64,000 bases of DNA from Borreliella valaisiana VS116 (GTDB lineage Bacteria > Spirochaetota > Spirochaetia > Borreliales > Borreliaceae). How positions within the stretch are numbered: position 1 is the first letter of the stretch; each line of letters begins with the position of its first letter. The stretch is from the NCBI RefSeq assembly GCF_000170955.2, contig NC_012185.1:17996-81995 (forward strand), given 5' to 3'. This document shows positions 1 through 10,589 of this stretch, in pieces. Both the position numbers and the translations under genes were made by a program. Below the pieces are notes generated by a model. It was not told the origin of the DNA, made no database searches, and was given only the letters and a program-made list of their open reading frames with translations.

Positions 1-1
1 A

Positions 2-676
2 ATATATTTAATATCTTCTTTAATTACAATTTTTTTTATACCAAATGATAAAAATATTGATCACAAGCTCAATAAAGAAGATTTAATCTTATATCTTATA
101 AAGTTTAAGAAAAAAATAATAAAATTATTAAAATCTAAAGAACTTTTAGAGTTATTTATTTTAAATAGCGCTATTCAATTTTTTTATCAACCTTTTTATT
201 TATACTGGCAAGCAATTTTTATTGATAAAAATATATCTATTAGTATATTTGGATTCGTATATGTACTATTTCGCTTATCAGATATTGTAGGGGTATGGAC
301 ATTTAAAAAAATTAAACATTCAAAATATGATATTTATGTTATTTTAACTATAATATTTTTATTATCAAGTTCTATAAAAATAGTTTCACATATTTACATA
401 TTTATTACTATCATGATATTTTTAGTAATTTTAATTTCTATTTATTCTAATAATTTGGAATTCTTTTTAAGAAAAAATATAGATTCAAAGGTTTTAGGAA
501 CTATAACTTCTATTAATAGTACAATATCTCGTATATTTTCATTTTTAGCGTTAGCTATATGTTCAGTTTTAACTAATTTTACAAGTGCTATAAATACATT
601 TGTTTTATTAATACTTATTTTTTGTACATTATCTATTGCTGTGACATATAAATTTAAAAATAATAGAAAAAGCTGA
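2..676 (+). CDS. MFS-type transporter, C-terminal part (cut by window edge)
   Basis: The frame is open from base 2 to the stop at 676, so only the last ~224 residues are seen and the start lies outside the window. There is one charged loop (many K/I residues, about residues 20-48 of the visible part), then alternating hydrophobic stretches (the segments around IYVILTIIFLLSSS, IFITIMIFLVILISIY and FVLLILIFCTLSIAV), ending in a short basic tail. This is the pattern of the C-terminal half of a major-facilitator permease, a family some Lyme plasmids carry and annotate as efflux-like. The substrate is unknown. A decayed second copy of the 268-600 stretch lies at 31742-32075. Confidence 0.6.
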   Translation: MYLISSLITIFFIPNDKNIDHKLNKEDLILYLIKFKKKIIKLLKSKELLELFILNSAIQFFYQPFYLYWQAIFIDKNISISIFGFVYVLFRLSDIVGVWTFKKIKHSKYDIYVILTIIFLLSSSIKIVSHIYIFITIMIFLVILISIYSNNLEFFLRKNIDSKVLGTITSINSTISRIFSFLALAICSVLTNFTSAINTFVLLILIFCTLSIAVTYKFKNNRKS

Positions 677-694
677 TATATATAATCTAAAAAA

Positions 695-1083
695 CCTCAA
701 AAGATGTAAAAACTGAACATATCGATAGGCCTAATTTAGAAATTTACTTAATGGCTTTAAATAAAATTAATTAAAATTCAAGTATCAGCATTCGGCACGA
801 ATCCAAGCTAAGTAAAGAAGGGTTTAGATTCCCTGACTATTTAGTTAAAACTAATGGAAGTATAGTAGGTTATATTGAAGTTAAGAAAATTGAAAAAACT
901 TAGTTAAATCTGATCTTGAAAAACTAAAATTTACTGTTAATGATACTAAAATAAATAATGCTATGGATGTTTTTATAAATTTTTTAGTGTTATGCCTCAG
1001 CAAATTAAAAACATAAAAGAGATTGCTGGTTTTCCTTTATATAGAACAAGGGTAATAAAAGAATTGATAAAAAGAAATTAGAG
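695..1083 (+). pseudogene. Relic of a restriction enzyme N-terminal nuclease domain
   Basis: Broken frames read EHIDRPNLEIYLMALNK, then GFRFPDYLVKTNGS and IVGYIEVKK, then, in another frame, a piece containing IAGFPLYRTRVIKEL. The F-P-D ... E-V-K spacing is the PD-(D/E)XK nuclease core seen at the N terminus of type IIG-like restriction-modification proteins. Stops at about 770 and 903 and frame changes show that it is dead. It lies just before the type IIG relic on the other strand, so it may come from a different restriction gene than that one. Confidence 0.4.
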
Positions 1084-1340
1084 CTAAGTGCATCTTATTA
1101 AAAAAGATGTACTTTGACTGCAACTTATAACGTACTCTAAAAAAATAAGTACAATAATAACTTTTACATCAATGAGTATTCTAACTTAATTGCTCAAACT
1201 ATTACTTATGGGACTATTCATTGTTAGCTTTAATAATAAAAGTGAGAGGGGGAATAAAAGTCACGGGTTTTATTACTTCCTTTTACCTTCTAAATAGAAA
1301 CACTTTAAGAAGAAAAATAAAGATGGGAATGTAAAAATAA

Positions 1341-1500
1341 AATACTGTAGAAGTTAGTGATATTAGGAATGATTTAGAAAAGAAAGATTAAAAAGTTATT
1401 TAAAAGAAATTAAAAAATATCTTAAAAATCTTGAAAAGAAAGAGATAATTTTTAAAGCTATAAAACATGGGTTATTGGGTGTAAATTATCCTAAATAATA
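1341..1500 (+). pseudogene. Unassigned plasmid protein fragment (NTVEVSDIRNDLEKK)
   Basis: A lysine-rich helical fragment reads NTVEVSDIRNDLEKK and then, after a frame change, a KEIKKYLKNLEKKE stretch. The same VETCDIRNDLE peptide is encoded on the minus strand near 51.13 kb, in the same position relative to the other type IIG relic. It therefore marks the outer edge of an inverted duplicated block. No function is recognised. Bases 1084-1340 show no recognisable gene. Confidence 0.3.
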
Positions 1501-1974
1501 CTTAATTAATTTTTCAATATAAAAAAATCAAGGGGATATTATTAAAACATGCTATAAAAACAACTGCTGCTTTTTAAAAAATACATTTCTGGGTAATTAA
1601 CATAAAAAAACTATAAAAACTCTTTTTATAAATGCCAATAATTTTTATCAAATCATCTTTTTTACTATATATGTAGTATAAAAGAATTACAAAATGTTAC
1701 TAATATATACTCTCTATGTTTTTACATTAAAAATAAAAGCTCTTTATTTTTAATGTCTTTATCTTTAAAAAAACACCTACCATGATACATTTTTAAATCT
1801 ATATATATTATTCTATTCAATTTCTAAAAGTTTTTAGGTTCTCTCTTGCTTTCTTTGAAAATCGCTTCATTAACAATTTGAGTTTGGGCTCTTATTTTAA
1901 AGAGATTTGTATTCATTTAATAAAATATATGTTTTTACCAAAAACATTGCTATAAAATGATACAAAAGTTATTG

Positions 1975-4570
1975 TTAGGTTTGGTTAAGTTTATTTGCCC
2001 TTAAATAATTCTCATATCCTTTTATTAAGGACAAAATATAATCTTCTCCTTTTTTATTTTTAATGCCTCAAAATCACTAAGCAAAGTGATATAATCTTCT
2101 TTGGTTAATGAATAAAGACTCGCTACAATAAAGTTATTTTCATTTTCTTTTTCTTTTAAAGAATTCATCTTCCGCATCTAAATTTAGTCTTTTATTAACT
2201 TATTCTTTATCAAACTCAAAACATTCTAAGTAAAGTAAATGTTTAAAGTTCTCGGGCTCATTTTTAGCTATCAGCAAAGAAGTATTTTTTGAAATATTTA
2301 ATATTGAATTCACACAATAACAATTTTTAGGAGACAAAGTACTAGTCATAGTTCTCTCATTAATATTGCTTGCAATATCTCTATAGAATATTCTTTCAGT
2401 CTGATATTGATTGTCCTTGGTTAATACTTTTTTCAAGTCTTCTTTATCTATCCATAAAAATTTAGAGCTTTCTTTTGCATCTTTATTTTCAAAAAATCTT
2501 AAATTAAATTAATAGATATTTGATCCTTAGTAAAGGAATATAAAGTTTTCACTACTATGCTCTTCGAATAATGCCTTATATTTTGCTAACTGTAATCCTT
2601 CTTTAAAATAAATATATGCTTCATGTTTAATTCAATTTATTTGTAAACATTGTCTTTATTGTCTTTTAAATCTTTAGTTATTTTTTTACAATATTATCAC
2701 TACTCTGGATCATAAATTTTGCTTTAAAGCTGGATGTATGGGTTTTTGGTCTTACTAAGTTGGAATATTGCAAATTTAAAACTTGAGTGTACATCTTTAA
2801 ATCTTTTTTTTGTTTTCAAATTGGTAATGTAATTAAGTTTACAATTACTAAATATATGTTTTCTTAACACCCTAAAACTAAATTCAATCCAAAGACTATA
2901 CGGAGTTAGATAAGTCAAGTTACCCTCTCATTTTATTAGTTTGAAATTAAACGTAACAAAATATCTGAAAAGATTTGGGTCACCACCACTAAAAAAATCT
3001 TTAAAATCATTTTTATAAATGTTGTTAATAGGAATTATACTATTTTTTTCTTCATTGTATTCAATATTTAAAGGATGATTATATTTGCCAAGTATTTCTT
3101 GTTTTATTTTATTTTGCTCTTTTATACTTAGTTTTCTGTAACTAGGAATATGTTTTGAAAAAAATTCCGCTTCATTAAACTTGGTTTTCTCCCATGGAGA
3201 ATTTCCAATTATAATATCAAATCTTCTTGAATATCTGGAAACTCAATTCCATAGTGAAAAAATTTATAGTAGCTACTTAATCTTCTAATTTTCTCTATTT
3301 TTTTCTTTATTTTCACTAGAAGTTTTATTGCCCAAAATATTTTCAATTAAACTAATTACAGCTGTAATATCATTACATTATATATTTAAAGATTTGTCAA
3401 AAGATAATGAATAAAGTTTAATTAAAGAGAATATTATTCTTAAATTATCTGTATCTTCACTTTTTTCATATTCTTTGTATATGTTTTTAGATTTTTCTAT
3501 ATCTTCTTTATTAACATCCTTTTAAGTACCAATTCTTTACTTATACTATCCTGAACATCATATTCTTCACTTTCTTTAAGAATAGCTCTATATTCTTTAT
3601 CAAGTTCTTTTTTTACCTCTTTGAATTTATCTAGCTCGTACTATACTTTTTCTGTTAAGTAATCTAGACAAGAAATTAAAAAATGCCCTGACCCACAAGA
3701 ATTATCAATTATTTTTATATTTAAAGATAAATAGTAGTATCTGCAATTCTTAGATCATATTCAAGTAGAGTTTCGTACAATTTTCCAAAACTTTTAGGGT
3801 CTGGCTTTGAATACTCTACAAATTTTTCATCTTTAACATTTTTTTCTTCTAAGAAAAGTATTTTAATTAGTATTTCTTCAAGTTCACTGATACTTAATAA
3901 AATTTCATCATTTAAATATTTAACCTTAGCTTCTGTAAAGAATCCTCCATTGAATATGGGAAGCTTTATTGCATCACTTCCTTTGTCAAGTAAACTGAAA
4001 ATTGTTATTATTTTTTTATATCCTAATTTCTTTTTTGCATTTTCATCATAAAAAAATATATAAAAGATATTGAAAATCTGTATAGCCTGTTTTCTTCTAA
4101 TATTTTCTTAAATATGTCATTATCTTCAATATATGCAATAAAAAATATTCTCGAAATAAAAAAAATCGATTCTTCAAGTATGATAGCTAAAATATGCTTA
4201 TTAATTTCTCTCCCCGATACTTTAAATTTTTTGTCATACGATCTCCATACTTTTCCATTTGGAAGTATGCCGTAATGTTTTTGATATTGATTTAGATATC
4301 TATATAGCTGATCTTCTGCTGCTTTTGCTTTGTCTTTAGTAAGTATCAAAACTAAATGATGGACACTCAACTTCTACTACAAGTAAGATATCTTCGGACG
4401 GAAGCAGTATATTACTTCTGTTGAATTATTATATATTGAAGAAAGTTTATTTTTTACAAGAATAAAAAAGTCTTTTAGCTTATTAATATTTTCTTTTTTT
4501 ATAAAATCTTTTGATAAGACTTTATAAAGAGATATTTGGATCATTTTTTTATAATGTCATTAATTTTCAT
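1975..4570 (-). pseudogene. Type IIG restriction-modification enzyme, decayed copy A
   Basis: Read on the minus strand this is a single-chain restriction/adenine methyltransferase of the BBE02/BBQ67 type in many broken frames. In order: MKINDIIKK start (4570), AEDQLYRYLNQYQKHYG nuclease-side segment (~4330), methyltransferase motif I as SCGSGHFLISC (~3700), motif IV as GNSPW where NPPW/Y is usual (~3200), a FSGGDPNLFRYFVTFN segment (~2960), a target-recognition region TYLTPYSLW (2918-2724), and a C-terminal TERIFYRDIASNINER segment. Intact relatives exceed 1000 residues and this copy spans ~865 codons. The methyltransferase core is still recognisable, unlike copy B at 48596-50683. Frameshifts and stops throughout make it non-functional. 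Confidence 0.7.
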
Positions 4571-4632
4571 TATTTATGCTTACAAAAATCATTTATATTG
4601 TTTACAAATCTTTTTTTAGCCCTTCTTAATAA

Positions 4633-4752
4633 TCAGAATGCATTAGCAATATATTTTTCATAATCATGCAAGCAGTAAAGATGTAAAAAATTTTTGTAAA
4701 AACTTATAATAGATACAAAAACAACACAAACAATAAACATTTTTTTGTTCAT
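4633..4752 (-). pseudogene. Orphan Erp-type lipoprotein leader
   Basis: A 39-codon frame starts MNKKMFIVCVVFVSIIS, nearly identical to the signal peptide of the erp gene at 12722 (MNKKMFIVCVVFALIISC). The lipobox cysteine is missing and the sequence after it matches nothing recognisable. It is best read as a leader fragment left by recombination at an erp locus. Confidence 0.5.
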
Positions 4753-5187
4753 AATTATCATTTCCCAAAATTAAAAAATAAATTAAAGTTCTTCATTTAC
4801 AATTTTTAGTAGGTGGTAAAGGCAAAAAAACCAATAATCCTAAATATTTGCTAAAACATAAAAATAAACTAAAAAACTATCAAAAAAACAAAAAGATTAT
4901 ATTAATATAATTAATTTAAGAGATATAATAAAACTCTAAATCCTAAGGCTTATTTTTATAAAGAAATAAAAACTAATATAGGAACTATCTAAAGCAAGAC
5001 CCATAGATTCTGCTCTAATAAATGCCCATTTTTGTAAAACCTAAAAAGCCATCATGAAAAAAAGTAAAAACTATTTCTACAATCATCTTTAATTTAGAAA
5101 TCATAGTTCATGGGTTGAAATTAATTAAATATTTTGATTATAATAAAGTTATTATTAATAAAAATACACTGAAAATGGAGATTAAAA
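4753..5187. other. Gap upstream of the intact partition locus
   Basis: No intact gene. Plus-strand fragments around 4930-5110 (NPKAYFYKEIKTNIG, IFNLEIIVHG in different frames) resemble fragments near 48.3-48.5 kb and look like one more decayed plasmid gene. The last ~40 bases before 5188 carry a TATAAT-like box (about 5141) and the purine-rich TGGAGATT ribosome site of the next gene. Confidence 0.35.
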
Positions 5188-6105
5188 ATGAAATCGGTTA
5201 TATCTAACAAGAGATACCAAACCTATAAAAACAAACCACTTAGCAAAATCTGCAGACTGAAAAAAATTATTTCAGTTATTATCTACTTAAATAAAGAGTT
5301 TGAAAAAAAATGCAGTACTTCAATTAATAAAGAACGCTTTACTTTCGAAAAAGTAAAAGAACTTCAGGTTCATTTTCAAGGAGATATACTTCGCGTACTA
5401 AACTCAAATATACATAAAGAAAATAAAAAAGAAACTACAATTAATACTCTAAGACCGGATTTAAGATTTTTAGTTGGACTAAAAGCATTAGAAAGAAGAA
5501 TATTAACATTTTCAAATAACTTTGGAGGATTTAAAGGAAAGCTTTGTATATACAAAGTGTCACCTATTGCACATAAATTGATTGATGCATATTTTAATAG
5601 CACCAAAGCAAACTTAATTAAGAAAGTAAAGGAAGAAAAAGATGCTTTAAAGGAAAAAAAAGGATATTTAAAACCTCAAAATACTACTGAAAATATCACT
5701 GTATATAATAAACAATATATAAATATTTATAATAAGAATTCTATAGAAAATTCTTTCAAAGAAAAAATTAAATCAATAATTTACAACACTAAAAAACCAA
5801 TTAAAACACTAAAAAATACTATATTAAACTATAAGGATTTTAAAAATTATCTAAAATACGATTATGAGGTAAAAGATATTAAAGAATTTTTCTTATCTAA
5901 GCTAAAATTTTATAAACATAAAATCCACTTTATGAGAAAAACCGCACCTTATAAAACTGATTTTTACACTCTTGCAGGAGAATTTAAAGATATTTATAAT
6001 ACTAAATGGAAAGCAAATAAAATAAATAGCTTTTCAGGACATGCTGGCATAATAGCCAATAATATTTTAGCCAACATTTTGACAAAAGGATTAAAATTTG
6101 AGTAG
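5188..6105 (+). CDS. Plasmid maintenance protein, PF57/62 family (replication-initiator candidate)
   Basis: First gene of the complete partition cluster; 305 residues, intact and about the usual length. It is basic and rich in Lys, Asn and Tyr. The N-terminal half (MKSVISNKRYQTYKNK..., conserved-looking FSNNFGGFKGKLCIYKVS around residues 107-124) and a C-terminal helical region ending in NILANILTKGLKFE fit the Borrelia PF57/62 plasmid-maintenance family. That family accompanies ParA on every Borrelia plasmid and has been implicated in autonomous replication. GGAG lies 8 bases before the ATG. The stop overlaps the next gene by 8 bases, which implies translational coupling. Confidence 0.85.
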   Translation: MKSVISNKRYQTYKNKPLSKICRLKKIISVIIYLNKEFEKKCSTSINKERFTFEKVKELQVHFQGDILRVLNSNIHKENKKETTINTLRPDLRFLVGLKALERRILTFSNNFGGFKGKLCIYKVSPIAHKLIDAYFNSTKANLIKKVKEEKDALKEKKGYLKPQNTTENITVYNKQYINIYNKNSIENSFKEKIKSIIYNTKKPIKTLKNTILNYKDFKNYLKYDYEVKDIKEFFLSKLKFYKHKIHFMRKTAPYKTDFYTLAGEFKDIYNTKWKANKINSFSGHAGIIANNILANILTKGLKFE

Positions 6106-6658
6106 ATTACTTGAAAAACTAAAACAAAAAAAAGCTTCAATAAAGATTGACAATATTTCAATTAAAAAAGACACTTTTAATAAAATAGAAAAACTAGACA
6201 GCAAGAAAGTATACTACACAAGAATATTTAAACATTTGGTTAATTTTAAAGTTACTAACAAGAAACAAAGATTTAGGCTTGTCTTTCAAGAATATAATAA
6301 TAATAAAGATTATTACTTTTTTAATCTTTTTGCATTAGAAGAAAATGATAAATTTTTAGGAATAAAATATGGATGGGATCGCCTTGAAAAACCTTTTTTT
6401 CTTAAAAAAGAAGATAATAAAATTTATGTAATAAAAAAACTATATCACATAGAGTTTAGGTTTAAAAAAGGATCTATTAAATCTTACATATTATCTTTGA
6501 GGACTTTATTGAGAAAAAAAGAAAAAGAAACAACCGAGTACTATCGATTCACATTAAATCATTTAGAAAAAATGGAGAGCAAAGTATACAAATTTTACAA
6601 TAAAAAATTACCAGATGGAGGAATTTTAAAAAAATGGATATTAAAAAATCAGATATAA
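6098..6658 (+). CDS. Plasmid partition protein, PF50 family (DUF226)
   Basis: Second gene of the cluster; 186 residues starting at a TTG inside the end of PF57. It contains the DUF226 pattern: a charged N terminus, VYYTRIFKHLVNFKV, a central YYFFNLFALEEN strand region, and a C-terminal LRTLLRKKEKETTEYYRF followed by KVYKFYNKKLPDGG. The same C-terminal motif survives in the decayed PF50 relic at 33.7-33.86 kb. It overlaps the ParA gene by 25 bases, so the cluster is one operon. PF50 proteins are required together with PF57 and PF32 for stable plasmid inheritance; the biochemical role is not settled. Confidence 0.85.
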   Translation: MSRLLEKLKQKKASIKIDNISIKKDTFNKIEKLDSKKVYYTRIFKHLVNFKVTNKKQRFRLVFQEYNNNKDYYFFNLFALEENDKFLGIKYGWDRLEKPFFLKKEDNKIYVIKKLYHIEFRFKKGSIKSYILSLRTLLRKKEKETTEYYRFTLNHLEKMESKVYKFYNKKLPDGGILKKWILKNQI

Positions 6659-7389
6659 TAACAATGGCTTCAATTAAGGGAGGAGTCGGGAAAAGTGCAC
6701 TTTCTATACTTTTTTCTTATGTATTAAAAGAATTAGGTAAAAAAGTATTATTAATTGACTTAGATCCACAAAATTCTTTAACCTCTTATTTTAATAGGTA
6801 TATTTCAAATATTGAAAAATATAACTCTTACAGTCTGTTAAAAGGAGATTTCCATTTTAATGAATGTATTTACAAAATTAATGATCATATATCTATAATT
6901 CCCTCTCATCCAATTTTAGGAAAATTTAATTCAGAGGCCATTGATTATAAAGAAATTATTTTAGAACACCATTTAAATGAGAATATTCAAAATTATGATT
7001 TTGATTATGTTTTATTAGATACTCCCCCTAGTTTAGATTTTCTTTTAAAGAATGCCCTAAATGTTACGGATTATATTGTAATTCCAGTTCAATTAGAAAT
7101 ATGGTCAATAGAAAGTTTTACTATTTTGATTAATGCAGTTAATGATGTTACAAAATTTAGGAAGAAAATATACAATATTTCCATTGTAGAAAACCAGTTT
7201 ATAAAAAATAGAAAAACGATAAAAGAAGTAGAGGATTTGCTTTATACAGAATATAAAGAATACATTAAAGGCAAGGTTCATTTTTCAAATAGCATAAAGG
7301 TTCTTATAAACGAACGAGCAGAACCTTCTGCAAAAGCAATGTATCATAAAGAAATAAAAGATACTTTAAAAAATATTTTTTACTTATAG
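6634..7389 (+). CDS. parA: ParA-type partition ATPase (PF32)
   Basis: A 251-residue deviant-Walker ParA/Soj ATPase and the only intact one of three in the window. Walker A is KGGVGKS at residues 15-21 with the signature lysine K15. The A' box is IDLDPQN (41-47) and Walker B is YVLLDTPPS around residues 125-133. It would segregate plasmid copies by ATP-driven nucleoid binding. PF32 sequence type is what separates compatible Borrelia plasmids, so this copy most likely sets the compatibility group of the whole replicon. The two decayed homologues are at 17649-18395 and 32954-33661. Its stop codon lies inside an inverted repeat (7384-7411). Confidence 0.93.
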   Translation: MDIKKSDIITMASIKGGVGKSALSILFSYVLKELGKKVLLIDLDPQNSLTSYFNRYISNIEKYNSYSLLKGDFHFNECIYKINDHISIIPSHPILGKFNSEAIDYKEIILEHHLNENIQNYDFDYVLLDTPPSLDFLLKNALNVTDYIVIPVQLEIWSIESFTILINAVNDVTKFRKKIYNISIVENQFIKNRKTIKEVEDLLYTEYKEYIKGKVHFSNSIKVLINERAEPSAKAMYHKEIKDTLKNIFYL

Positions 7390-7411
7390 CTAACAAAAAT
7401 GTTAGCTATAA
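7384..7411. repeat. Inverted repeat over the parA stop codon
   Basis: TTATAGCTAACA and its exact complement flank four A residues: 12-bp arms with a 4-nt loop. It covers the TAG stop of parA. No long T run follows, so it could attenuate transcription between parA and PF49 or be part of a partition site. Confidence 0.75.
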
Positions 7412-7428
7412 TATTACTTGTCTGGAGT

Positions 7429-7444
7429 TGTCCGATATCGGACA
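7429..7444. promoter_or_regulatory. Perfect palindrome in the parA-PF49 gap (candidate parS/operator)
   Basis: TGTCCGATATCGGACA is a perfect 16-bp palindrome and unusually G+C-rich for this DNA. It lies 32 bases before the PF49 start. Each of the other two partition loci has a different inverted repeat in exactly this gap (17604-17650 and 32928-32941). A plasmid-specific palindrome at a conserved position next to a DNA-binding protein gene suggests a centromere or operator. That is inference; no Borrelia parS is proven here. Confidence 0.5.
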
Positions 7445-7475
7445 GGTAGTTTTTGGTTAAAGATAGGAGAGAAGA

Positions 7476-8105
7476 ATGGAAAAAAAAGAAAATAAAAATC
7501 AAGTAACGTTATATAAAAGGATTGAAATCCCTACAGGCAAAGAATTAGATTTAGATAATAATCAAGATGAAGAATTGAAAAATTATAATAAACTAAAAGA
7601 ACAGTTGAAATTAAATTTGAAGTCCGATATTAATAATAAAATTCAAAGAATGAAAATTCTATATGAAATTAAGCAAAAAGAACTTTATAAATATGATGGT
7701 TTCAAAAGTTTTAAACAGTTTATAAAGTCTTATATAATTGCTAGAAGCCAAGCATATATGTATTTGAAAATTTATGAGAAAGTTTTAGAAGGGGCTATTT
7801 CTATTGAAAAAGTTAAAGAAATAGGTTTTGTAGCTACATATAAAAACATACTAAAGAACAACTCGTTATATGTATATAAAGAAAAAATGATTGAAGAAAA
7901 TGTAGGAAAATATGATGATAGTCAAAATATATCTATTAGAATTTTAATAAAAGATAAAGAAGTTTATGATTTTTGTAAAAAAGATACCAAAAGAATATAT
8001 TTTATTCTAGAGAGGCTAATTAAAGATAAAAAAAATATCTTATCAAGTCTTATTATTGATTATGAAAATCATAGAAAAAATAAAAAGAAAAAAGTGAGCT
8101 CTTGA
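7476..8105 (+). CDS. Plasmid partition protein, PF49 family (ParB-position protein)
   Basis: Intact, 209 residues, with TAGGAGAG 9-15 bases before ATG. It shows the PF49 features: a variable N terminus, then the conserved block KIQRMKILYEIKQKEL, YKYDGFKSFKQFIKSY and ARSQAYMYLKIYEKVLEGAIS (roughly residues 55-110), which reads as a helix-turn-helix region, and a C-terminal DFCKKDTKRIYFILERL segment. PF49 occupies the place ParB holds in other par operons. The same blocks are recognisable in the homologues at 17022-17600 and 32318-32907. Confidence 0.85.
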   Translation: MEKKENKNQVTLYKRIEIPTGKELDLDNNQDEELKNYNKLKEQLKLNLKSDINNKIQRMKILYEIKQKELYKYDGFKSFKQFIKSYIIARSQAYMYLKIYEKVLEGAISIEKVKEIGFVATYKNILKNNSLYVYKEKMIEENVGKYDDSQNISIRILIKDKEVYDFCKKDTKRIYFILERLIKDKKNILSSLIIDYENHRKNKKKKVSS

Positions 8106-8177
8106 TTATTATTATATAATATATTATTATCAAGTTAGGTTAGAGAACTTTTCTCTCTCCGTTTTCAGTAGTAAAAT

Positions 8178-8200
8178 ATTTGCCCGTAGGGGCTTTTTTT
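8178..8200 (+). terminator. Rho-independent terminator after the partition operon
   Basis: GCCC-GTAG-GGGC stem-loop (8182-8193) followed by seven T residues, about 75 bases after the PF49 stop. One of the few G+C-rich hairpins with a proper T tract in the window. Confidence 0.8.
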
Positions 8201-8308
8201 GTGTCTACTAAATTCAAATGGAACGTTATTTCTAAATTTTCTTTCTAAATAGGAGTATAATAAAAACATTTTAGAAACAAAAGTGAATTAAAATGATATC
8301 ATAATAAA

Positions 8309-8551
8309 ATGATAATAAAAGATTTAGAGATTGTTAAACTAGAGCCCTAAGGTTTTGCAAGAGATTAAATTAGTATTGTAAAAGACGAAACCAATACTGT
8401 AAAAGGAGAAATTAAAAGCTTGAAGACCAAATTCTATAGTAAATTCAAATTTCATAATTGGATGATCGAAATTGTGTTGACCCCTTAAGGTGGAATAGTA
8501 AGTATTTTAGTTAATCTATTCTTTTATGTGGTGAATAAATTGGCAAAATAA
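8309..8551 (+). pseudogene. Small coiled-coil membrane protein with three nonsense codons
   Basis: One continuous frame interrupted only by TAA codons at about residues 13, 19 and 56: MIIKDLEIVKLEP*, then VKDETNTVKGEIKSLKTKFY, then KFKFHNWMIEIVLTP*, then the hydrophobic GGIVSILVNLFFYVVNKLAK. A heptad-like helix followed by one C-terminal membrane segment is the plan of Bdr-like and phage accessory proteins, but I cannot assign it to a named family. Bases 8552-8794 hold nothing recognisable. Confidence 0.5.
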
Positions 8552-8794
8552 ATAAATAAAGTAAATTACTACTTTTATAATTTTTTTTAAAAAATAGCAC
8601 CAATATATTTTTATGGATAATTGATATAAATCTTAAGTTATTAATAAATAGTCTTAAGAAGTATTAAATATTTATTTTTCTAGATTTAATTTCTTTTAGA
8701 AAATAGCAAATTAATTTTTACTAAAATTTTATGGGAATTGCAGATAGAAAATTTTTAACATAAAAATTGCTGTTTATTATTTTAAATAAGCACA

Positions 8795-9070
8795 ATGAAT
8801 CGTTTTAATTTTAAGTTTTTGTTTTTACTTATATTATTTGGTTATGGTTTACATCCTTTAGGAGCTGTTGATAAATTTTTAGTGGACATAGAGCATTCGG
8901 TTGATTAATTTTGAACATTCTAATAAAAAAAAGATTAGAAATAGAAAAAAAGCAATTAGTAAATGAAGCTAAAGATAGATATTTTACATAAAAATTTGGG
9001 GGCAAGTTTAACATTATGCAAAAGAATTCTAGGATAAAATTAAAAGATTACAAAAAATTAGGAAATCCTT
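8795..9070 (+). pseudogene. Decayed exported protein (signal peptide only clear)
   Basis: Starts MNRFNFKFLFLLILFGYG-LHPLGA, a good spirochaete signal peptide with likely cleavage after LGA. It continues VDKFLVDIEHSVD to a stop, then frame-shifted charged sequence (IEKKQLVNEAKDRYFT). No cysteine lipobox, and the family is not recognised. Confidence 0.4.
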
Positions 9071-9229
9071 AAACCCTATCTCATCAGTATAAGTTTTAGG
9101 GTGATTAATATTACTATCTTTTGGTTAACGATAATATTTTGGATCACTTTTTTGATTTATTAATCTTTAAATTATTAAGATGAAATTTATAATTATTCAT
9201 CTTATACTATTTTGACAATCGTTTTCAAC

Positions 9230-9700
9230 AAAAAATTTTAAATTTATAGTTTCTTTTCCAATAATGTTAAGGATTGATTGAGAAAAATCTAATATCAAAG
9301 GACATAAGAATAATATTGAAAGGTATAAAAATGAAATAAAAATATTATATGAAGCCTTAAAGAAAGATTTAACTAATGAAACCGCTATCTCTAAATTTAG
9401 GTTTTGAATTCAATAAATTAGAATATAATAATATAATTAAAGAGAATAAAAATTCAGTTGAAATTTGGAAAAAAAGATATTGATGGTTATCATGTAGCAT
9501 AATGTGTGATGAAATTAAATACAACGAATACAACAAACAAAAATTTAAAGGTTAAATTGATTCATCAGGGGCTCTAAACTTAGTACTTCAAGATATGAAG
9601 AATTCAATTTAAGAAAAGAGATTGGAAAATATGTTTATAAAAAAAGAATGAAGAAATAAAGAATTAGTAGAAGAGCTCAAGTTATATAAATATTTTTAAG
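9230..9700 (+). pseudogene. Decayed charged/coiled-coil gene fragments
   Basis: Fragments in several frames: GHKNNIERYKNEIKILYEA and DLTNETAISKFRF near 9300-9400, NIIKENKNSVEIWKKRY near 9430, and ELVEELKLYKYF near 9660-9700. They look like one helical plasmid protein with many frameshifts. A hairpin follows, with arms built on ATATCAAATATTT at 9704-9716 and its complement after the loop, possibly its old terminator. Confidence 0.3.
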
Positions 9701-9769
9701 GAGATATCAAATATTTGTTTTTAAAAAATATTTGATATCTATATTAAATGCATTATAATAATTTTTTTC

Positions 9770-10075
9770 TAAAAAAGTTGCGCTTTCTAATTTGAAATTG
9801 AGTGTGGCTAAACATTGTGTCTTGAGCGACATTAAAAGGGCTTTTATTAATAATTTTAAAAAGTTGGGAAATGGAGTTGATCCGAATTCTTTATTGCCAC
9901 TATTTTAAAACTATGATGAAAAAGATTTTAAGGGGGGCTTTTTGAGTTTAGGTTCTAATAGATCTAAAGAATTAATTAACTTATTAGGTGAGATTAAAAC
10001 AAGGCTGGATTATGATTTATTTGAAATTGATTAACAGTTTCAAAAGATAAAGAAATCTCTAGAATTATAATCTAG
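9770..10075 (+). pseudogene. Decayed paralogue of the lipoprotein at 43971-44537
   Basis: The plus frame reads NLKLSVAKHCVLSDIKRAF, then LGNGVDPNSLLPLF*, NYDEKDFKGGFLSLGS and NRSKELINLLGEIK. This lines up with SNLKLYVAEHRLLVDIKK, HDYNEKYFNKFFLDLGS and ERSKELIKLFGGLK of the intact lipoprotein. N terminus and signal peptide are missing and stop codons interrupt. Bases 10076-10590 contain AT-rich sequence and no gene I can support. Confidence 0.55.
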
Positions 10076-10589
10076 TTTAAATTTTAGGCAATTCTTTTGT
10101 TTTTAGTGTTTCCTTTTGAGGGCAACTTTTTTCTAAATATATATATATAGGTTGCACTATTATTTTATATTAAAAATAATAAAACAATATCAATAATTTT
10201 ATTATTTCATCGCAATGGTGTTTATTGAATGCTTTTTATATTTTAAGGTTTCAGAGATTTCTTTATCGTATATTTTATATTTTTCGTTAACCTTAAAACT
10301 TTATTGATATAGGGTATGCTATATATTATTTATTAATAGTTTTTCTACCTCTTTTAAGATTGATGTTTTGTTAGTATTTATATTCTTTCCATAATATTTT
10401 TACAGCCGTTGTAGTTATTATGGATTTATCTAAAGTTAGGTTTGTCTTTATATTTTTTTGTTATAATTGATTTTGATTAGTATATTTTTATATTGTATAC
10501 TATTTATAGTAATATTTTTTTTGAGGAATAATTTTATTTTTAAAATTGTATTTTTCTTTATTTATAAGTTTGAAAAGTTTTATGTTTGT